A program made the position numbers and the translations under genes. DNA of 18,811 bases, from assembly GCA_904501685.1 (NCBI GenBank), contig CAJGBX010000015.1:1-18811 (forward strand). Direction: 5' to 3'. Origin of the DNA: Clostridiaceae bacterium (GTDB taxonomy: Bacteria; Bacillota; Clostridia; Oscillospirales; Acutalibacteraceae). Below are positions 8,352-17,414 of the stretch, piece by piece. Numbering within the stretch: the first letter of the stretch is position 1; every line of letters begins with the position of its first letter. The notes under the pieces were generated by a model that saw nothing but the letters and a program-made list of their open reading frames with translations, did not search any database and was not told the DNA's origin.

Positions 8352-9197
8352 ATGGCAGAAGAAAGAAAATGTAATGACACAAGCTGCACCGGTGATTGCA
8401 GTACCTGTAAAAGTGCTCAAAGGGAGCCTGAAAGCCTTTTGGCAAAGCTTAACGATTACAGCTCGGTTAAGCATGTTATCGGTGTTGTGAGTGGAAAGGG
8501 CGGCGTAGGTAAATCTATGGTTACCGCTATGTTGGCGGTTTTAATGAATCGAAAGGGTTATAAGGTCGGAATTTTGGATGCCGATATTACCGGACCTTCT
8601 ATTCCTAAAATGTTCGGTATCAATTGCCGTGCTATGATGGACGATAACGGTATTATACCGGTAGAAACCGCTAACGGAATTAAGATTATGTCTTGCAACC
8701 TGCTGCTCGAAAATGCTGAGGCTCCTGTTGTATGGCGAGGACCTGTTTTGGCAGGTGCAGTAAAGCAGTTCTGGACCGATGTTAATTGGGGTGAGGTTGA
8801 CTATATGTTTGTCGATATGCCTCCCGGAACCGGTGATGTTCCGTTGACCGTTTATCAGTCTCTGCCGATTGACGGTTCTGTTATTGTTACAACTCCGCAG
8901 GATTTGGTTTCGATGATTGTTAAAAAGGCCTGCAATATGGCAAATATGATGAATATTCCCGTACTTGGAATGGTTGAGAATATGAGCTATGTCAAGTGTC
9001 CGGATTGCGGTAAGGAGTTCAACATTTTCGGCGATAGCCATTTTGAAGAGCTTTGCGGTGAAATGCAGATTATGCCGTTAGGCAAAATGCCGATTGATAC
9101 CAGATTGACCGAGCTTTGTAATGTCGGTGAATTTGAACGCTTCGATGCTGATTACCTGAAATCTGCCGCAGATACCATTGAAAAAGCCAACAGATAG
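8352..9197 (+). CDS. Mrp/NBP35 family P-loop ATPase, iron-sulfur cluster carrier
   Basis: Mrp/ApbC/Nbp35 proteins are cytosolic dimeric ATPases that hold and pass on Fe-S clusters. The 281-residue product has the deviant Walker A motif GKGGVGKS (48-55), LDADITGPSIPKMFG (75-89) and DMPPGTGD (155-162). C-x2-C at 216-219 (KCPDCGKEF) is the bridging cluster site. A short N-terminal cysteine cluster C7, C12, C16, C19 may hold an additional metal or cluster. The start at 8352 follows AAAGGAG (8337-8343); an in-frame ATG at 8304 lies inside the terminator stem and lacks a site, so I reject it. birA follows without a gap. Confidence 0.95.
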   Translation: MAEERKCNDTSCTGDCSTCKSAQREPESLLAKLNDYSSVKHVIGVVSGKGGVGKSMVTAMLAVLMNRKGYKVGILDADITGPSIPKMFGINCRAMMDDNGIIPVETANGIKIMSCNLLLENAEAPVVWRGPVLAGAVKQFWTDVNWGEVDYMFVDMPPGTGDVPLTVYQSLPIDGSVIVTTPQDLVSMIVKKACNMANMMNIPVLGMVENMSYVKCPDCGKEFNIFGDSHFEELCGEMQIMPLGKMPIDTRLTELCNVGEFERFDADYLKSAADTIEKANR

Positions 9198-9944
9198 TTG
9201 GTGATTTATAGTTACAATGAGTGGGTGGACGACAATTTGAATATAGAGTTACTTCATTTCAACTGCATTGACTCTACGAATCTTGAGGCAAAGAGGCGGA
9301 TTAAATCGGGTGCAAAACTGCCTATTGTCATAGTTGCCGATAGCCAAACTGCAGGCAAGGGCAGAATGGGACGTACATTTTATTCACCTGACAGTACAGG
9401 ACTGTATATGTCCTTTGTGTATAAGCCTGAGACTGACCTTGCTAATAGCGTTACAGTGACCTCTGCCGCTGCGGTAGCAGTTGTGCGTGCCATTGAGGAA
9501 TTAACGGAGCATAGCCCCAAAATCAAATGGGTAAACGATATTTATATTGATAATAAAAAGGTTTGCGGGATTTTAACTGAAGCGGTGACGGGTGAAAAAA
9601 CTGCAATAATCGTCGGAATAGGGGTTAACATAACAACAGAAGATTTCCCCAAAGAAATAGAGGATACGGCTGCATCTTTAAACACAACAGTTGATAAAAA
9701 TGACCTGCTTAAAAGCATAGTTTCGAATATTATAAAGCTGATAAATGGCTTGCCGGAACGTACTTTTTTGCCGGAATATAAACAGAAATCCATGGTTATT
9801 GGTAAAGAGGTCTATTTTATCAAAAGCGGTGAAGCTAAAGAGGGTAAGGTGGTTGACATAAATCAAGACGGTGCACTGATTGTCGAAACGTCTGACGGTT
9901 TCGAAACCCTTTCTACAGGTGAAATAACGTTGAGAGTAAAGTAA
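9198..9944 (+). CDS. birA: Biotin--[acetyl-CoA-carboxylase] ligase, catalytic form without HTH
   Basis: The enzyme makes biotinyl-AMP and attaches biotin to a lysine of biotin carboxyl carrier proteins. The motifs are DSTN (25-28), the biotinyl-AMP loop GKGRMGRTFYS (53-63; usually GRGRxGR), KWVNDIY (110-116), GIGVNI (140-145) and a C-terminal SH3-like domain (VVDINQDGALIVET). There is no N-terminal helix-turn-helix, so it should not act as a repressor in the way E. coli BirA does. The start is uncertain: the TTG at 9198 directly abuts the mrp stop and has no clear binding site, GTG at 9201 and 9225 are possible, and TTG at 9237 after GGGTGG would give an N-terminus closer to HTH-less homologues. 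It is translationally coupled or nearly so to mrp. Confidence 0.93.
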   Translation: MVIYSYNEWVDDNLNIELLHFNCIDSTNLEAKRRIKSGAKLPIVIVADSQTAGKGRMGRTFYSPDSTGLYMSFVYKPETDLANSVTVTSAAAVAVVRAIEELTEHSPKIKWVNDIYIDNKKVCGILTEAVTGEKTAIIVGIGVNITTEDFPKEIEDTAASLNTTVDKNDLLKSIVSNIIKLINGLPERTFLPEYKQKSMVIGKEVYFIKSGEAKEGKVVDINQDGALIVETSDGFETLSTGEITLRVK

Positions 9945-9974
9945 AAGCGATGTGAAAAAAATCACATCGCTTTT
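9943..9974. terminator. Bidirectional intrinsic terminator between birA and mtaB
   Basis: A 13-bp stem, 9943-9955 with 9962-9974 (core AAAAGCGATGTGA), closes a six-A loop. T runs follow on the + strand (9971-9976) and, through the AAAA at 9943-9946, on the minus strand. It begins within the birA stop codon and ends 5 bases before the mtaB stop, so one element serves both convergent genes. Confidence 0.92.
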
Positions 9975-9979
9975 TTGTA

Positions 9980-11260
9980 TTAAATTATATTTCCGATACA
10001 ATAGTCATCTTCGAAAGAGGTGATTTTGACTGTGACAATGTCGCCTTCATTAACGTTTGAATTGGGTATTTTAATCCTTGTGTAATTTTCGGAATAGCCT
10101 TCCCAAACTCCGTCAACATTGGTTTCAAGCAGAACCTTGGCAACTGTGCCGACTTGTGACTGTAGGAATTCTTTTTCGGTAGTCTCACATATTTTTTGCA
10201 TAATCCTTGAACGTTGCTGTTGGATTTCAGGGTTAACTTTATCGGTGCGTTTTGCAGCGGCAGTGCCTTCTCTCACAGAATATACAAACACGTGTGAGCG
10301 TGCAAAACCGATTTCCTTCATAAATTCGCAGGATTTCTTAAAATCCTCGTCACTTTCGCCCATAAATCCAACCATTATATCGGTGGTAATAGCTGAATTT
10401 TTGAATTTTGACCGTATTCTTGACACTAAATCCCGGTAAAATGCTGTATCATACTTGCGGTTCATTTCTTTTAAGGTTTTATCACAGCCTGATTGAAGTG
10501 ACAAATGAAACTGAGGGCAAAATTTTTCGTTTCGTGCCAATTTTTCTAAGGCGTTGTCATTGATTTGGTCGCATTCAAGCGAGCCTAAGCGTACTCGCTT
10601 AATACCCTCGACACTTGACACAACGGCTACTGCATCACATAACTCATCACCGGTATCAAGTCCGAATGCCGAAAGGTTTATTCCGACTAAAACAACTTCT
10701 TTATAACCGGCTTTAGCTAAGTTTTCAGCCTCTTTTTTTATGGAGTCAAGCGAACGTGAACGAACCCTGCCTCGAGCATACGGAATGATGCAGTATGAGC
10801 AAAAACGGTTGCAACCGTCCTCAATTTTTATATAACCTCGTGTATGTTCGGTGAGTTTTGATACACCAATGTCGGTGTATTGTTTTTCGTGCTCAGTAAC
10901 GCAGACCCGGTCAATTTTTTTACCCAAAGCTTTAATGCAAAGGTCACATAAAGTATCGTAATGTGAGTTGCCGATTATCAAATCTGCCTCACTTATATTT
11001 TCACATTCATCAGGAAAGGCTTGTGCCATACAACCGGTCAGAACAATTAAAGCATCCGGTGCTTTTCGTCTGAGCTTGCGGACTGTTTGCCTTACTTTCC
11101 GATTACTTTCGGCAGTAACTGTGCAGGAATTGACAACTATGATATCGGTTTTTTCACTTGAAGGCAACACTTTAAAACCCTTTGCCTCAAAAATTTCGGC
11201 AAGAGCCTCCGATTCATACTGATTAACCTTACAACCCAATGTGGTGAATGAAACAGTCAT
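9980..11260 (-). CDS. mtaB: tRNA ct6A37/t6A37 methylthiotransferase MtaB
   Basis: MtaB (YqeV) is a radical-SAM enzyme that adds a methylthio group to t6A at position 37 of tRNAs reading ANN codons. The 426-residue product has the N-terminal UPF0004 domain with cluster cysteines 10 (TTLGCKVNQYES), 46 (NSCTVT) and 77 (TGCMAQ). A radical-SAM C-x3-C-x2-C follows at 150, 154 and 157 (EDGCNRFCSYC), and there is a C-terminal TRAM-like domain at about 365-426. GCKVNQ is the signature that separates MtaB from MiaB and RimO. The ATG follows a modest GGTGG site. It has its own promoter and is monocistronic. Confidence 0.95.
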   Translation of the reverse strand: MTVSFTTLGCKVNQYESEALAEIFEAKGFKVLPSSEKTDIIVVNSCTVTAESNRKVRQTVRKLRRKAPDALIVLTGCMAQAFPDECENISEADLIIGNSHYDTLCDLCIKALGKKIDRVCVTEHEKQYTDIGVSKLTEHTRGYIKIEDGCNRFCSYCIIPYARGRVRSRSLDSIKKEAENLAKAGYKEVVLVGINLSAFGLDTGDELCDAVAVVSSVEGIKRVRLGSLECDQINDNALEKLARNEKFCPQFHLSLQSGCDKTLKEMNRKYDTAFYRDLVSRIRSKFKNSAITTDIMVGFMGESDEDFKKSCEFMKEIGFARSHVFVYSVREGTAAAKRTDKVNPEIQQQRSRIMQKICETTEKEFLQSQVGTVAKVLLETNVDGVWEGYSENYTRIKIPNSNVNEGDIVTVKITSFEDDYCIGNII

Positions 11261-11292
11261 TTTTGTACCACCGCTTTAATGAACTTTATCAC

Positions 11293-11321
11293 ATTATACC
11301 GCAAAAAGTATAATCTTTCAA
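11293..11321 (-). promoter_or_regulatory. Predicted promoter of mtaB
   Basis: On the minus strand TTGAAA (11321-11316), a 17-base spacer and TATAAT (11298-11293) give a near-perfect sigma-A promoter. RNA would start near 11286, some 25 bases before the gene. The -35 box begins inside the T-tract of the glg terminator. Confidence 0.82.
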
Positions 11322-11360
11322 TAAAAAAATCACCCGATTGCAAAATTTGCAATCGGGTGA
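11321..11360 (-). terminator. Intrinsic terminator of the glg operon
   Basis: A 13-bp stem, 11330-11342 with 11348-11360 (TCACCCGATTGCA/TGCAATCGGGTGA), closes a 5-base loop. On the minus strand it is followed by ATTTTTTATT (A-rich on the + strand at 11321-11329). It lies 12 bases after the glgA stop. Confidence 0.93.
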
Positions 11361-11371
11361 AAAAGTTATAA

Positions 11372-12793
11372 CTATTTACCTAAAATTTCCTTGTACATCT
11401 TAATGTAGACGCCGGCTGACTTGCCCCAGCTATTGTCACAAGCCATAGCCCTCTTTTTCAGAACTTCCCAGCCTTCCCGGTTCTTATAACCTTCAACTGC
11501 ACGGTAAACGGCGTGAGCCATATCGTGTGCATTGTAGGAACGGAAAGTAAAGCCATTACCCTCGTTATCACCACTGTCGGTAACAGTATCTTTTAATCCA
11601 CCGGTTTCACGAACAATGGGAATAGTGCCGTAACGCAGAGCAATCATCTGTGCCAAGCCGCAAGGTTCACTCTTAGAAGGCATCAAAAAGATATCTGCAC
11701 CGGCATAAATTTTGTGTGCTAAATCGGGAATAAAGCCCAGCTTTAATGCCACTTTCTCGGGATGAGCCTGTGTCTGAGAGTGGAAATATGTTTCAAACTC
11801 CCATTCACCGCTACCTAAAATTACAACCTGAACATCCTGAGAAATGATACTGTCAAATACAAACTTAACCAAATCAAGACCTTTGTGTGTAACAAGGCGA
11901 GTGACCATGCCGATGATCGGCACATCGTCACGTTGCGGCAGACCGAACATTTTTTGCAGTTCACGTTTGTTAACCGCTTTGCCGTTAGTATCCTCCGGGC
12001 TGAAGTTTTCCCATATGTGCTTATCGGTAGCAGGGTCATAAACATCAACGTCAATACCGTTTACAATACCCGAAAGCTTAAATGAACGGTCGCGGATTAT
12101 ACCTTCAAGTCCGTGAGCAAACCACGGGTCCTTGATTTCCTCAGCGTAGGTGGGACTTACAGTGGTAACGCGGTCGGCACACTCAATAGCACCCTTCATA
12201 AGGTTAACGCAGTTATCATATTCAACCAAATGAGCAGCCTCATGCGGTAAGCCTAAAACATCATCGATAAGCTCTTTGCCGTATTTACCTTGATACTGAA
12301 TATTATGAATAGTGAATACAGTTTTAATATTCTTATACTGGTCAACCATTCTGTAAAGCGTATCAAGGAAAACGGGAATTAAAGCCGTCTGCCAGTCATT
12401 ACAGTGAATAATGTCGGGAGTGAAGCCGATGTAGGGTATCATTTCGAGCACTGCACGTGAGAAAAAGGCGAAACGCTCAGCATCGTCATAATGGCCGTAA
12501 AGACCGCCGCGTTTGAAGTAGTACTGATTGTCTAACAAATAGTAGATAACGCCGTCGTGCTTGGCTTCGAAAATGCCGCAATACTGTCTACGCCAAGCAA
12601 CCGGAACGGTAATGCTTGTAATAAATTGCATACCGGCACGAAGCTCCTCGCTAATGCCCTCATACAATGGTAAAACAACACGACAACCGATAAGTCTTTT
12701 ACGTAAAGCCTTAGGTAATGCGCCTGCAACGTCGGCTAAACCGCCCGACATAGCATAAGGATAGGCTTCACTTGTTGCATACAATACTTTCAT
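11372..12793 (-). CDS. glgA: Glycogen synthase (ADP-glucose)
   Basis: This GT5 enzyme transfers glucose from ADP-glucose to the growing alpha-1,4 glucan. The 473-residue length is normal. Visible motifs are SGGLADVAGALPKAL (16-30), HNIQYQGKYG, NGIDVDVYDP, TRLVTHKGLDL (R299 and K304 bind the nucleotide sugar) and SEPCGLAQMIALRYG with E376. The lysine of the usual N-terminal KxGGL motif is replaced by methionine (M15). The ATG follows GAGGAAG with 7-8 base spacing and lies 12 bases after glgD. It is the last gene of the operon and ends at a strong terminator. Confidence 0.97.
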   Translation of the reverse strand: MKVLYATSEAYPYAMSGGLADVAGALPKALRKRLIGCRVVLPLYEGISEELRAGMQFITSITVPVAWRRQYCGIFEAKHDGVIYYLLDNQYYFKRGGLYGHYDDAERFAFFSRAVLEMIPYIGFTPDIIHCNDWQTALIPVFLDTLYRMVDQYKNIKTVFTIHNIQYQGKYGKELIDDVLGLPHEAAHLVEYDNCVNLMKGAIECADRVTTVSPTYAEEIKDPWFAHGLEGIIRDRSFKLSGIVNGIDVDVYDPATDKHIWENFSPEDTNGKAVNKRELQKMFGLPQRDDVPIIGMVTRLVTHKGLDLVKFVFDSIISQDVQVVILGSGEWEFETYFHSQTQAHPEKVALKLGFIPDLAHKIYAGADIFLMPSKSEPCGLAQMIALRYGTIPIVRETGGLKDTVTDSGDNEGNGFTFRSYNAHDMAHAVYRAVEGYKNREGWEVLKKRAMACDNSWGKSAGVYIKMYKEILGK

Positions 12794-12805
12794 AAATCTT
12801 CCTCA

Positions 12806-13924
12806 CTAAACTATAGCATTCTTGCGAACGTAAATTGGATAGGTTGAGGTTCCACGCAAGGTTTTACCGGTGTTGACCTTAACCTTTTTATCTAATGTGA
12901 CACATTGCAGGTCAACATTATCACCGATAACTGCATCCTGCATAATGATACTGTCCTTGATTACGGTGCCCTTGCCAACCTTAACACCGCGGAAAAGCAC
13001 ACTGTTTTTAACTGTGCCTTCAATAACGCAACCGTCGGCAATTATACAGTTGGTAACCTCACTGTCAAGTCCGTAAACGGTCGGCATATCATCACGGGTT
13101 TTTGTGAAAACCGGATGCTTTTTGCAGAAGAGCTGACGGCGGACCTCAGGATTGTTAACAACATCCTGAGTAGCTTTGACGTAGGTTTCGGGACTGTCCA
13201 TAATAACCGCATATTGTGTAATCTCATATCCGCGAATATCGTATTTGTCAATATTCGGATTTAAAATTTCACGTGTAAGACTGGTGTAATTATGGGAGTG
13301 ACCTTCGTTAACAATATCAATCAAAAGCTCGCGTGAAAGGATGGTGATATCAAGACTGACATTGCAATCAGCCTTATTAAATGCGGCAAAATCAATACTT
13401 GTAATCTTATCACCGTCGAGGTTGAAGTTCATTACGTCGTGGTGGTTGGCCGGCATTGCACCCTTATTGTAGGCAATTGTAATATCGGCACCGCTTTCGA
13501 TATGACGGTCAATCATTTTACTTAAATCAATGTTGGTGATTACGTCGGCGTCACACATAACTACATATTGCTCAACCGACTTTTTCAAAAAGTCCATTGC
13601 ACCGAAAAGCGCATCGATGTGACCGACGAACAGCTTGGCTTCATTATTGGAATAAGGGGAAAGGAAATATAAGCCGCCGCTTTTTCTGTCTAAATCCCAG
13701 GCTTTTCCGGTACCGATATGGTCCATCAGGGATTGATAATTAGACCTTGAAATAATGCCGACCTTTGAAATTCCGGCATTAACGAGATTTGACAAAGCAA
13801 AGTCAATAACGCGGTAACGTCCGCAGAAGGGGAGTGAACCCATTGAACGCTTTTCAGTCATTTCGCCCATAAGCTCATCGTGAGCATTAGGGAAAACTAT
13901 TCCCATACAGGTGTTCTTTCTCAT
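12806..13924 (-). CDS. glgD: GlgD, non-catalytic partner of ADP-glucose pyrophosphorylase
   Basis: GlgD is the Firmicutes paralogue of GlgC; with GlgC it forms a hetero-oligomer that is more active than GlgC alone in Bacillus-type systems. The 372-residue protein keeps the fold ([27 protein letters not shown], and a left-handed beta-helix near the C-terminus: [20 protein letters not shown]). It lacks the GGxGxRL pyrophosphate loop, having [16 protein letters not shown] instead, so it is predicted inactive on its own. Its ATG overlaps the glgC stop (ATGA, 13921-13924), and GGAAGGTG lies upstream. Coupled translation would favour a fixed GlgC:GlgD ratio. Confidence 0.96.
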   Translation of the reverse strand: MRKNTCMGIVFPNAHDELMGEMTEKRSMGSLPFCGRYRVIDFALSNLVNAGISKVGIISRSNYQSLMDHIGTGKAWDLDRKSGGLYFLSPYSNNEAKLFVGHIDALFGAMDFLKKSVEQYVVMCDADVITNIDLSKMIDRHIESGADITIAYNKGAMPANHHDVMNFNLDGDKITSIDFAAFNKADCNVSLDITILSRELLIDIVNEGHSHNYTSLTREILNPNIDKYDIRGYEITQYAVIMDSPETYVKATQDVVNNPEVRRQLFCKKHPVFTKTRDDMPTVYGLDSEVTNCIIADGCVIEGTVKNSVLFRGVKVGKGTVIKDSIIMQDAVIGDNVDLQCVTLDKKVKVNTGKTLRGTSTYPIYVRKNAIV

Positions 13925-15138
13925 TGCTGGTCACCTTCCTTAACGTTTTCTCTAATCATAATACCGGCGCTTACCTTAGCGTTTTTACCGATATGAAGTC
14001 CTGCACCGACAACCGAAACACCCCATTTTGAAAGGTCTGCTACATCCTCGGGGCGTTCACCGACAGAGGCACCCTCATCAATAACCGAGTTTTCGGCGAT
14101 TATAGCGTACTGTACCGAGGCATTTTTCTTGATTGTGGCGCCCGGCATAATAAGCGAATCCTTGACAATAGCACCTTCTTCAATAGTGACACTTTCAAAC
14201 AAAATCGAAAAATCTACGGTGCCTGAAATATCACAGCCCTCGGTAATAAGTGAATTCTGCACCTTAGCAGTATCAGCAATGTACTGTGGAGGCGCATTCG
14301 GAGTACGTGAGTAAATTCTCCATTTCGGGTCGGAAAGGTCAAGCTCCACCTTCGGGTTAAGAAGGTCAAGGTTAGCCTCCCAAAGAGAATCAATAGTACC
14401 GACATCCTTCCAATAATCTGCAAAACGGTAAACAACCATTTTTTGATTATCGTTAAGCATATTAGGAATGATGTTCTTACCGAAGTCATTGGAAGAATTC
14501 GGGTCAGCCTCATCCTCTTCAAGATATTTCTTCAATTTGTCCCAAGAGAACACATAGATACCCATTGATGCCAGATTAGACTTAGGCTCCTTCGGTTTTT
14601 CCTCAAATTCGTAAATAGTACCGTCGGGATTGGCGTTCATAATACCGAAGCGGGATGCCTCCTCCATCGGAACCTCAAGAACGGCAATTGTGCAGTCGGC
14701 ACCCGAAGACTTGTGCTGCTCAATCATTTCACTGTAATCCATTTTATAAATATGGTCGCCTGAAAGGATGAGCACATAATCTGGGTCATATCGCTGAATG
14801 AACGGAATGTTTTGATAAATAGCGTTAGCTGTACCCTTATACCAGTCACCGCCCTTGTTGTTTTGATAGGGCGGAAGGATATGCACACCGCCGTCGGAAC
14901 GGTCTAAGTCCCACGGCTTGCCCGAGCCGATATAATCGTTCAGCTCGAGCGGCTGATACTGTGTTAAAACACCTACAGTATCAATACCCGAATTTGTACA
15001 GTTAGATAACGGAAAGTCGATAATACGGTACTTACCGCCATATGGTACGGCAGGCTTGGCAATCATCTGCGTGAGTACACCCAATCTGCTTCCTTGACCG
15101 CCTGCTAGCAACATGGCGACACATTCTTTCTTTTTCAA
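13921..15138 (-). CDS. glgC: Glucose-1-phosphate adenylyltransferase, catalytic subunit
   Basis: GlgC makes ADP-glucose from ATP and glucose-1-phosphate, the committed step of glycogen synthesis. The 405-residue product has the pyrophosphate loop GGQGSRL (13-19), [29 protein letters not shown], the catalytic [11 protein letters not shown] (D128) and the glucose-1-phosphate loop FEEKP (K181), then a beta-helix domain. The start is TTG at 15138 ([14 protein letters not shown]) with AGAGGAG upstream; it overlaps the glgB stop by four bases (TTGA). The internal ATG at codon 9 would remove the family's N-terminal strand and lacks a site. It also overlaps glgD downstream by four bases. Confidence 0.97.
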   Translation of the reverse strand: MKKKECVAMLLAGGQGSRLGVLTQMIAKPAVPYGGKYRIIDFPLSNCTNSGIDTVGVLTQYQPLELNDYIGSGKPWDLDRSDGGVHILPPYQNNKGGDWYKGTANAIYQNIPFIQRYDPDYVLILSGDHIYKMDYSEMIEQHKSSGADCTIAVLEVPMEEASRFGIMNANPDGTIYEFEEKPKEPKSNLASMGIYVFSWDKLKKYLEEDEADPNSSNDFGKNIIPNMLNDNQKMVVYRFADYWKDVGTIDSLWEANLDLLNPKVELDLSDPKWRIYSRTPNAPPQYIADTAKVQNSLITEGCDISGTVDFSILFESVTIEEGAIVKDSLIMPGATIKKNASVQYAIIAENSVIDEGASVGERPEDVADLSKWGVSVVGAGLHIGKNAKVSAGIMIRENVKEGDQQ

Positions 15139-17051
15139 AGCTTGTCACTCCTCTTAGTTGTTTTTTTCAAAGCTTTTACCGGATTTAATTTACGTTTAAG
15201 CTTGTAGTACATAACTGACATTGCGGGAATTGTGAATTCACCTGATTGGTCAAAGCCGTGCATCGGCTCTGAAGTGGTTTTAATTAGTGGCTTTGCCTCA
15301 ATACCGTCACCGCCGAAGTCGGCACTTTCAGTATTAAATGCCAGCTCATATTCACCGTATTCAGGAAGTCCAAGTATATAATGCTCACGGGTTACGGGAA
15401 CGAAGTTGCATATTGCAATTACGTCATTTCCCTCGCGGTCGGTACGCTTAAAAGCTATGATACTTTGGTCGCGGTCATCGTTGGAAATCCAGGAGAAGCC
15501 CTCCCAAGAGTAATCAATCTGCCACATGGCGGCATTGTCCTTGTAGAACTTATTGAGTGCCTTTACAAAGTCAGACATTTTTTTATGCTTTTCATAGTCT
15601 AAAAGCATCCAGTCGAGCTCTTGCTGGTAATTCCACTCAATAAACTGTGCAAATTCGGTTCCCATAAACAAAAGTTTTTTACCGGGATGTGCCATCATAT
15701 AAGCATAGAAGGTACGCAAACCCTTGAATTTATCGTTATAGTCACCCGGCATTTTATTTATCAGAGAGCATTTGCCGTGAACAACCTCATCGTGTGAAAT
15801 CGGTAAAACAAAGTTTTCGGAAAATGCATAGAAGAACGAGAAGGTCAGGCTGTCGTGATGGTATTTTCTGTGAATGGGGTCGAGCGACATATACCGTAGG
15901 GTGTCGTTCATCCAACCCATATTCCACTTGAAGTTAAAGCCTAAGCCACCCTTATCAACAGGGTGGGTAACCATCGGCCAGGCTGTTGACTCCTCTGCAA
16001 TCATCATTGTGTTCGGATATTTTGCAAAGACTGCCATATTTAATCTTCTCAAGAACTCAACAGCTTCCAGGTTCTCCTTGCCACCGTATTGATTAGCAAT
16101 CCATTCTCCGTCCTTACGGTTATAGTCAAGATACAGCATAGAAGCTACGGCATCAACACGAATACCGTCAATATGGTATTTTTCGTGCCAGAACATTGCA
16201 TTCGAAATCAAAAAGCTAAGCACTTCACCGCGTCCGTAGTCAAATACCTGAGTACCCCATTCCTTATGCTCGCCCTTTCTCGGGTCGGGGTACTCATAAC
16301 AAGGACCGCCGTCAAAATGGTACAAACCGAACTCGTCCTTGGGAAAATGAGCAGGTACCCAATCGATTATAACACCGATATTGTGCTCGTGCATAATATC
16401 AACGAACTCCATAAAATCCTTCGGCGTGCCGTAGCGGGAGGTCGGCGCATAGTAGCCGGTGACCTGATAGCCCCAAGAACCGTCAAACGGATGCTCCATA
16501 ACAGGTAACAGTTCAATATGAGTATAGCCCATTTCAGAAACATATTCGGCTAATTCTTTAGAAAAGTCCTTGTAGTTGAAGCAATTGCCGTCTGCATAAC
16601 GTTTCCAGGAGCCTGCGTGAACCTCGTAAACGTTAACGGGACTCTCATATATATTGTTGTTCTTTTTAGTTTCAAGCCATTGACTGTCACGCCATTTATA
16701 ACCCTCAATATCATATACCTTAGAGGCATTCTGCGGTGCCGTTTCAAAATGATAGGCATAAGGGTCGCTTTTTAAGACGACCTTACCGTCCTTAGATTTT
16801 ATACTGTACTTGTACACAGAATATTCCGGTAATTTTTCGACAATGCCCTCAAACACACCGCCGCCTATGTGGAACATATTATATCGAGTATCATCCCAAT
16901 CGCAAAAATCACCGGTGACACTAACACTTTCGGCGTTAGGTGCCCAAACCCTGAAAACCGTTTTTCCGTTTTCAGAGTGACAGCCTAAGAACTCATAGGC
17001 ATCAAAGCACAAGCCCTCCGAAAAATTTTGCAGTTTGTTTTTTAAATCCAT
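15135..17051 (-). CDS. glgB: 1,4-alpha-glucan branching enzyme
   Basis: GlgB (GH13) cuts alpha-1,4 chains and rejoins them by alpha-1,6 links. The 638-residue product has an N-terminal CBM48-type domain at about 18-105 ([20 protein letters not shown]), then the barrel. The barrel motifs are DWVPAHFP (230-237), [10 protein letters not shown] with nucleophile D300, AEES with the acid/base at E353 or E354, and ISHDEVVHG with D421. A C-terminal beta domain closes with a basic tail ([18 protein letters not shown]). The ATG at 17051 follows GAGGTGAGG. It is first in glgBCDA, with a predicted promoter about 75 bases upstream. No glycogen phosphorylase gene follows within the operon, unlike B. subtilis glgBCDAP. 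Confidence 0.97.
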   Translation of the reverse strand: MDLKNKLQNFSEGLCFDAYEFLGCHSENGKTVFRVWAPNAESVSVTGDFCDWDDTRYNMFHIGGGVFEGIVEKLPEYSVYKYSIKSKDGKVVLKSDPYAYHFETAPQNASKVYDIEGYKWRDSQWLETKKNNNIYESPVNVYEVHAGSWKRYADGNCFNYKDFSKELAEYVSEMGYTHIELLPVMEHPFDGSWGYQVTGYYAPTSRYGTPKDFMEFVDIMHEHNIGVIIDWVPAHFPKDEFGLYHFDGGPCYEYPDPRKGEHKEWGTQVFDYGRGEVLSFLISNAMFWHEKYHIDGIRVDAVASMLYLDYNRKDGEWIANQYGGKENLEAVEFLRRLNMAVFAKYPNTMMIAEESTAWPMVTHPVDKGGLGFNFKWNMGWMNDTLRYMSLDPIHRKYHHDSLTFSFFYAFSENFVLPISHDEVVHGKCSLINKMPGDYNDKFKGLRTFYAYMMAHPGKKLLFMGTEFAQFIEWNYQQELDWMLLDYEKHKKMSDFVKALNKFYKDNAAMWQIDYSWEGFSWISNDDRDQSIIAFKRTDREGNDVIAICNFVPVTREHYILGLPEYGEYELAFNTESADFGGDGIEAKPLIKTTSEPMHGFDQSGEFTIPAMSVMYYKLKRKLNPVKALKKTTKRSDKL

Positions 17052-17125
17052 ATCCTCACCTCATGCAAAAGAATCGCAACAACTATAATATGTCCCAATT
17101 AATATGTTAAAATCTTCCTAATATT

Positions 17126-17154
17126 ATTTTAGCAATGTAAGTTGAAAAAATCAA
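17126..17154 (-). promoter_or_regulatory. Predicted promoter of the glgBCDA operon
   Basis: On the minus strand TTGATT (17154-17149), a 17-base spacer and TAAAAT (17131-17126) with TG one base before the -10 form an extended -10 promoter. RNA would start at about 17119, leaving a leader of some 67 bases. A second -10-like TATTAT (17090-17085) lacks a good -35. Confidence 0.55.
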
Positions 17155-17280
17155 TAGCAATTTTAGTATATTTCCATTTATAGTAAGGAAATTTTACGCT
17201 AAATTTTGTGCAAATTACACAAATGGTTGTCTAAATAGATATTTTTCGACAGATAATTATATTTTAGAGTTAGCATTATG

Positions 17281-17379
17281 TGCAAAAAAAGAAAAAAGCA
17301 CTTGCAAAAGGCAGGTTGTCATAAGGATGTCTTGAACATCCAATGAAATCAGCCGATTGACGAGTGCAAAAAAGAAAAT
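17281..17379. repeat. Imperfect direct repeat of a TGCAAAAAA-GAAAA tract
   Basis: TGCAAAAAAAGAAAA at 17281-17295 and TGCAAAAAAGAAAA at 17365-17378 differ by one A and lie 84 bases apart, flanking the folded element. On the minus strand each copy is the T-rich tract after a hairpin. They may be duplicated terminator tails or the edges of a small inserted or duplicated segment. Confidence 0.5.
17298..17367 (+). ncRNA. Possible structured RNA, unknown class
   Basis: The segment folds into one long interrupted hairpin. GCACTTG (17298-17304) pairs with CGAGTGC (17361-17367). GGCAGGTT (17310-17317) pairs with AATCAGCC (17347-17354) with one A-A mismatch. TCAT (17319-17322) pairs with ATGA (17343-17346), and GGATGT (17325-17330) with ACATCC (17336-17341) around CTTGA. 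Two pairs are G-U on the + strand and would be A-C mismatches on the minus strand, favouring a + strand RNA that could end at the hairpin and T run at 17375-17418. On the minus strand the same hairpin is followed by TTTTTTCTTTTTTT, so a second terminator of the DA1-like operon is an equal alternative. I recognise no riboswitch, SRP or 6S motif. Confidence 0.35.
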
Positions 17380-17414
17380 ACAGCGTAGTCTAAAAATGAC
17401 TACGCTGTATTTTT
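17375..17414 (-). terminator. Intrinsic terminator after the DA1-like gene
   Basis: AAAATACAGCGTAGTC (17375-17390) pairs with GACTACGCTGTATTTT (17398-17413), a 16-bp stem with a 7-base loop. On the minus strand a T-rich tract (TTTTCTTTTTT) follows. The + strand also carries TTTTTGTGTTTT after the stem, so it could stop transcripts from either side. Confidence 0.9.

Noticed and set aside
8541..9041. 166-codon open frame opposite mrp
   Set aside because: It is a shadow of mrp codon bias: no ribosome binding site, no recognisable motif, entirely inside a conserved gene.
16089..16508. 139-codon open frame opposite glgB
   Set aside because: It is antisense to the catalytic barrel of GlgB, with no binding site and no family features.
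17298..17367. tRNA, SRP RNA or a known riboswitch in the glgB upstream gap
   Set aside because: The fold is one interrupted hairpin without cloverleaf arms, a GGAA-type SRP apical loop or any riboswitch core that I know.
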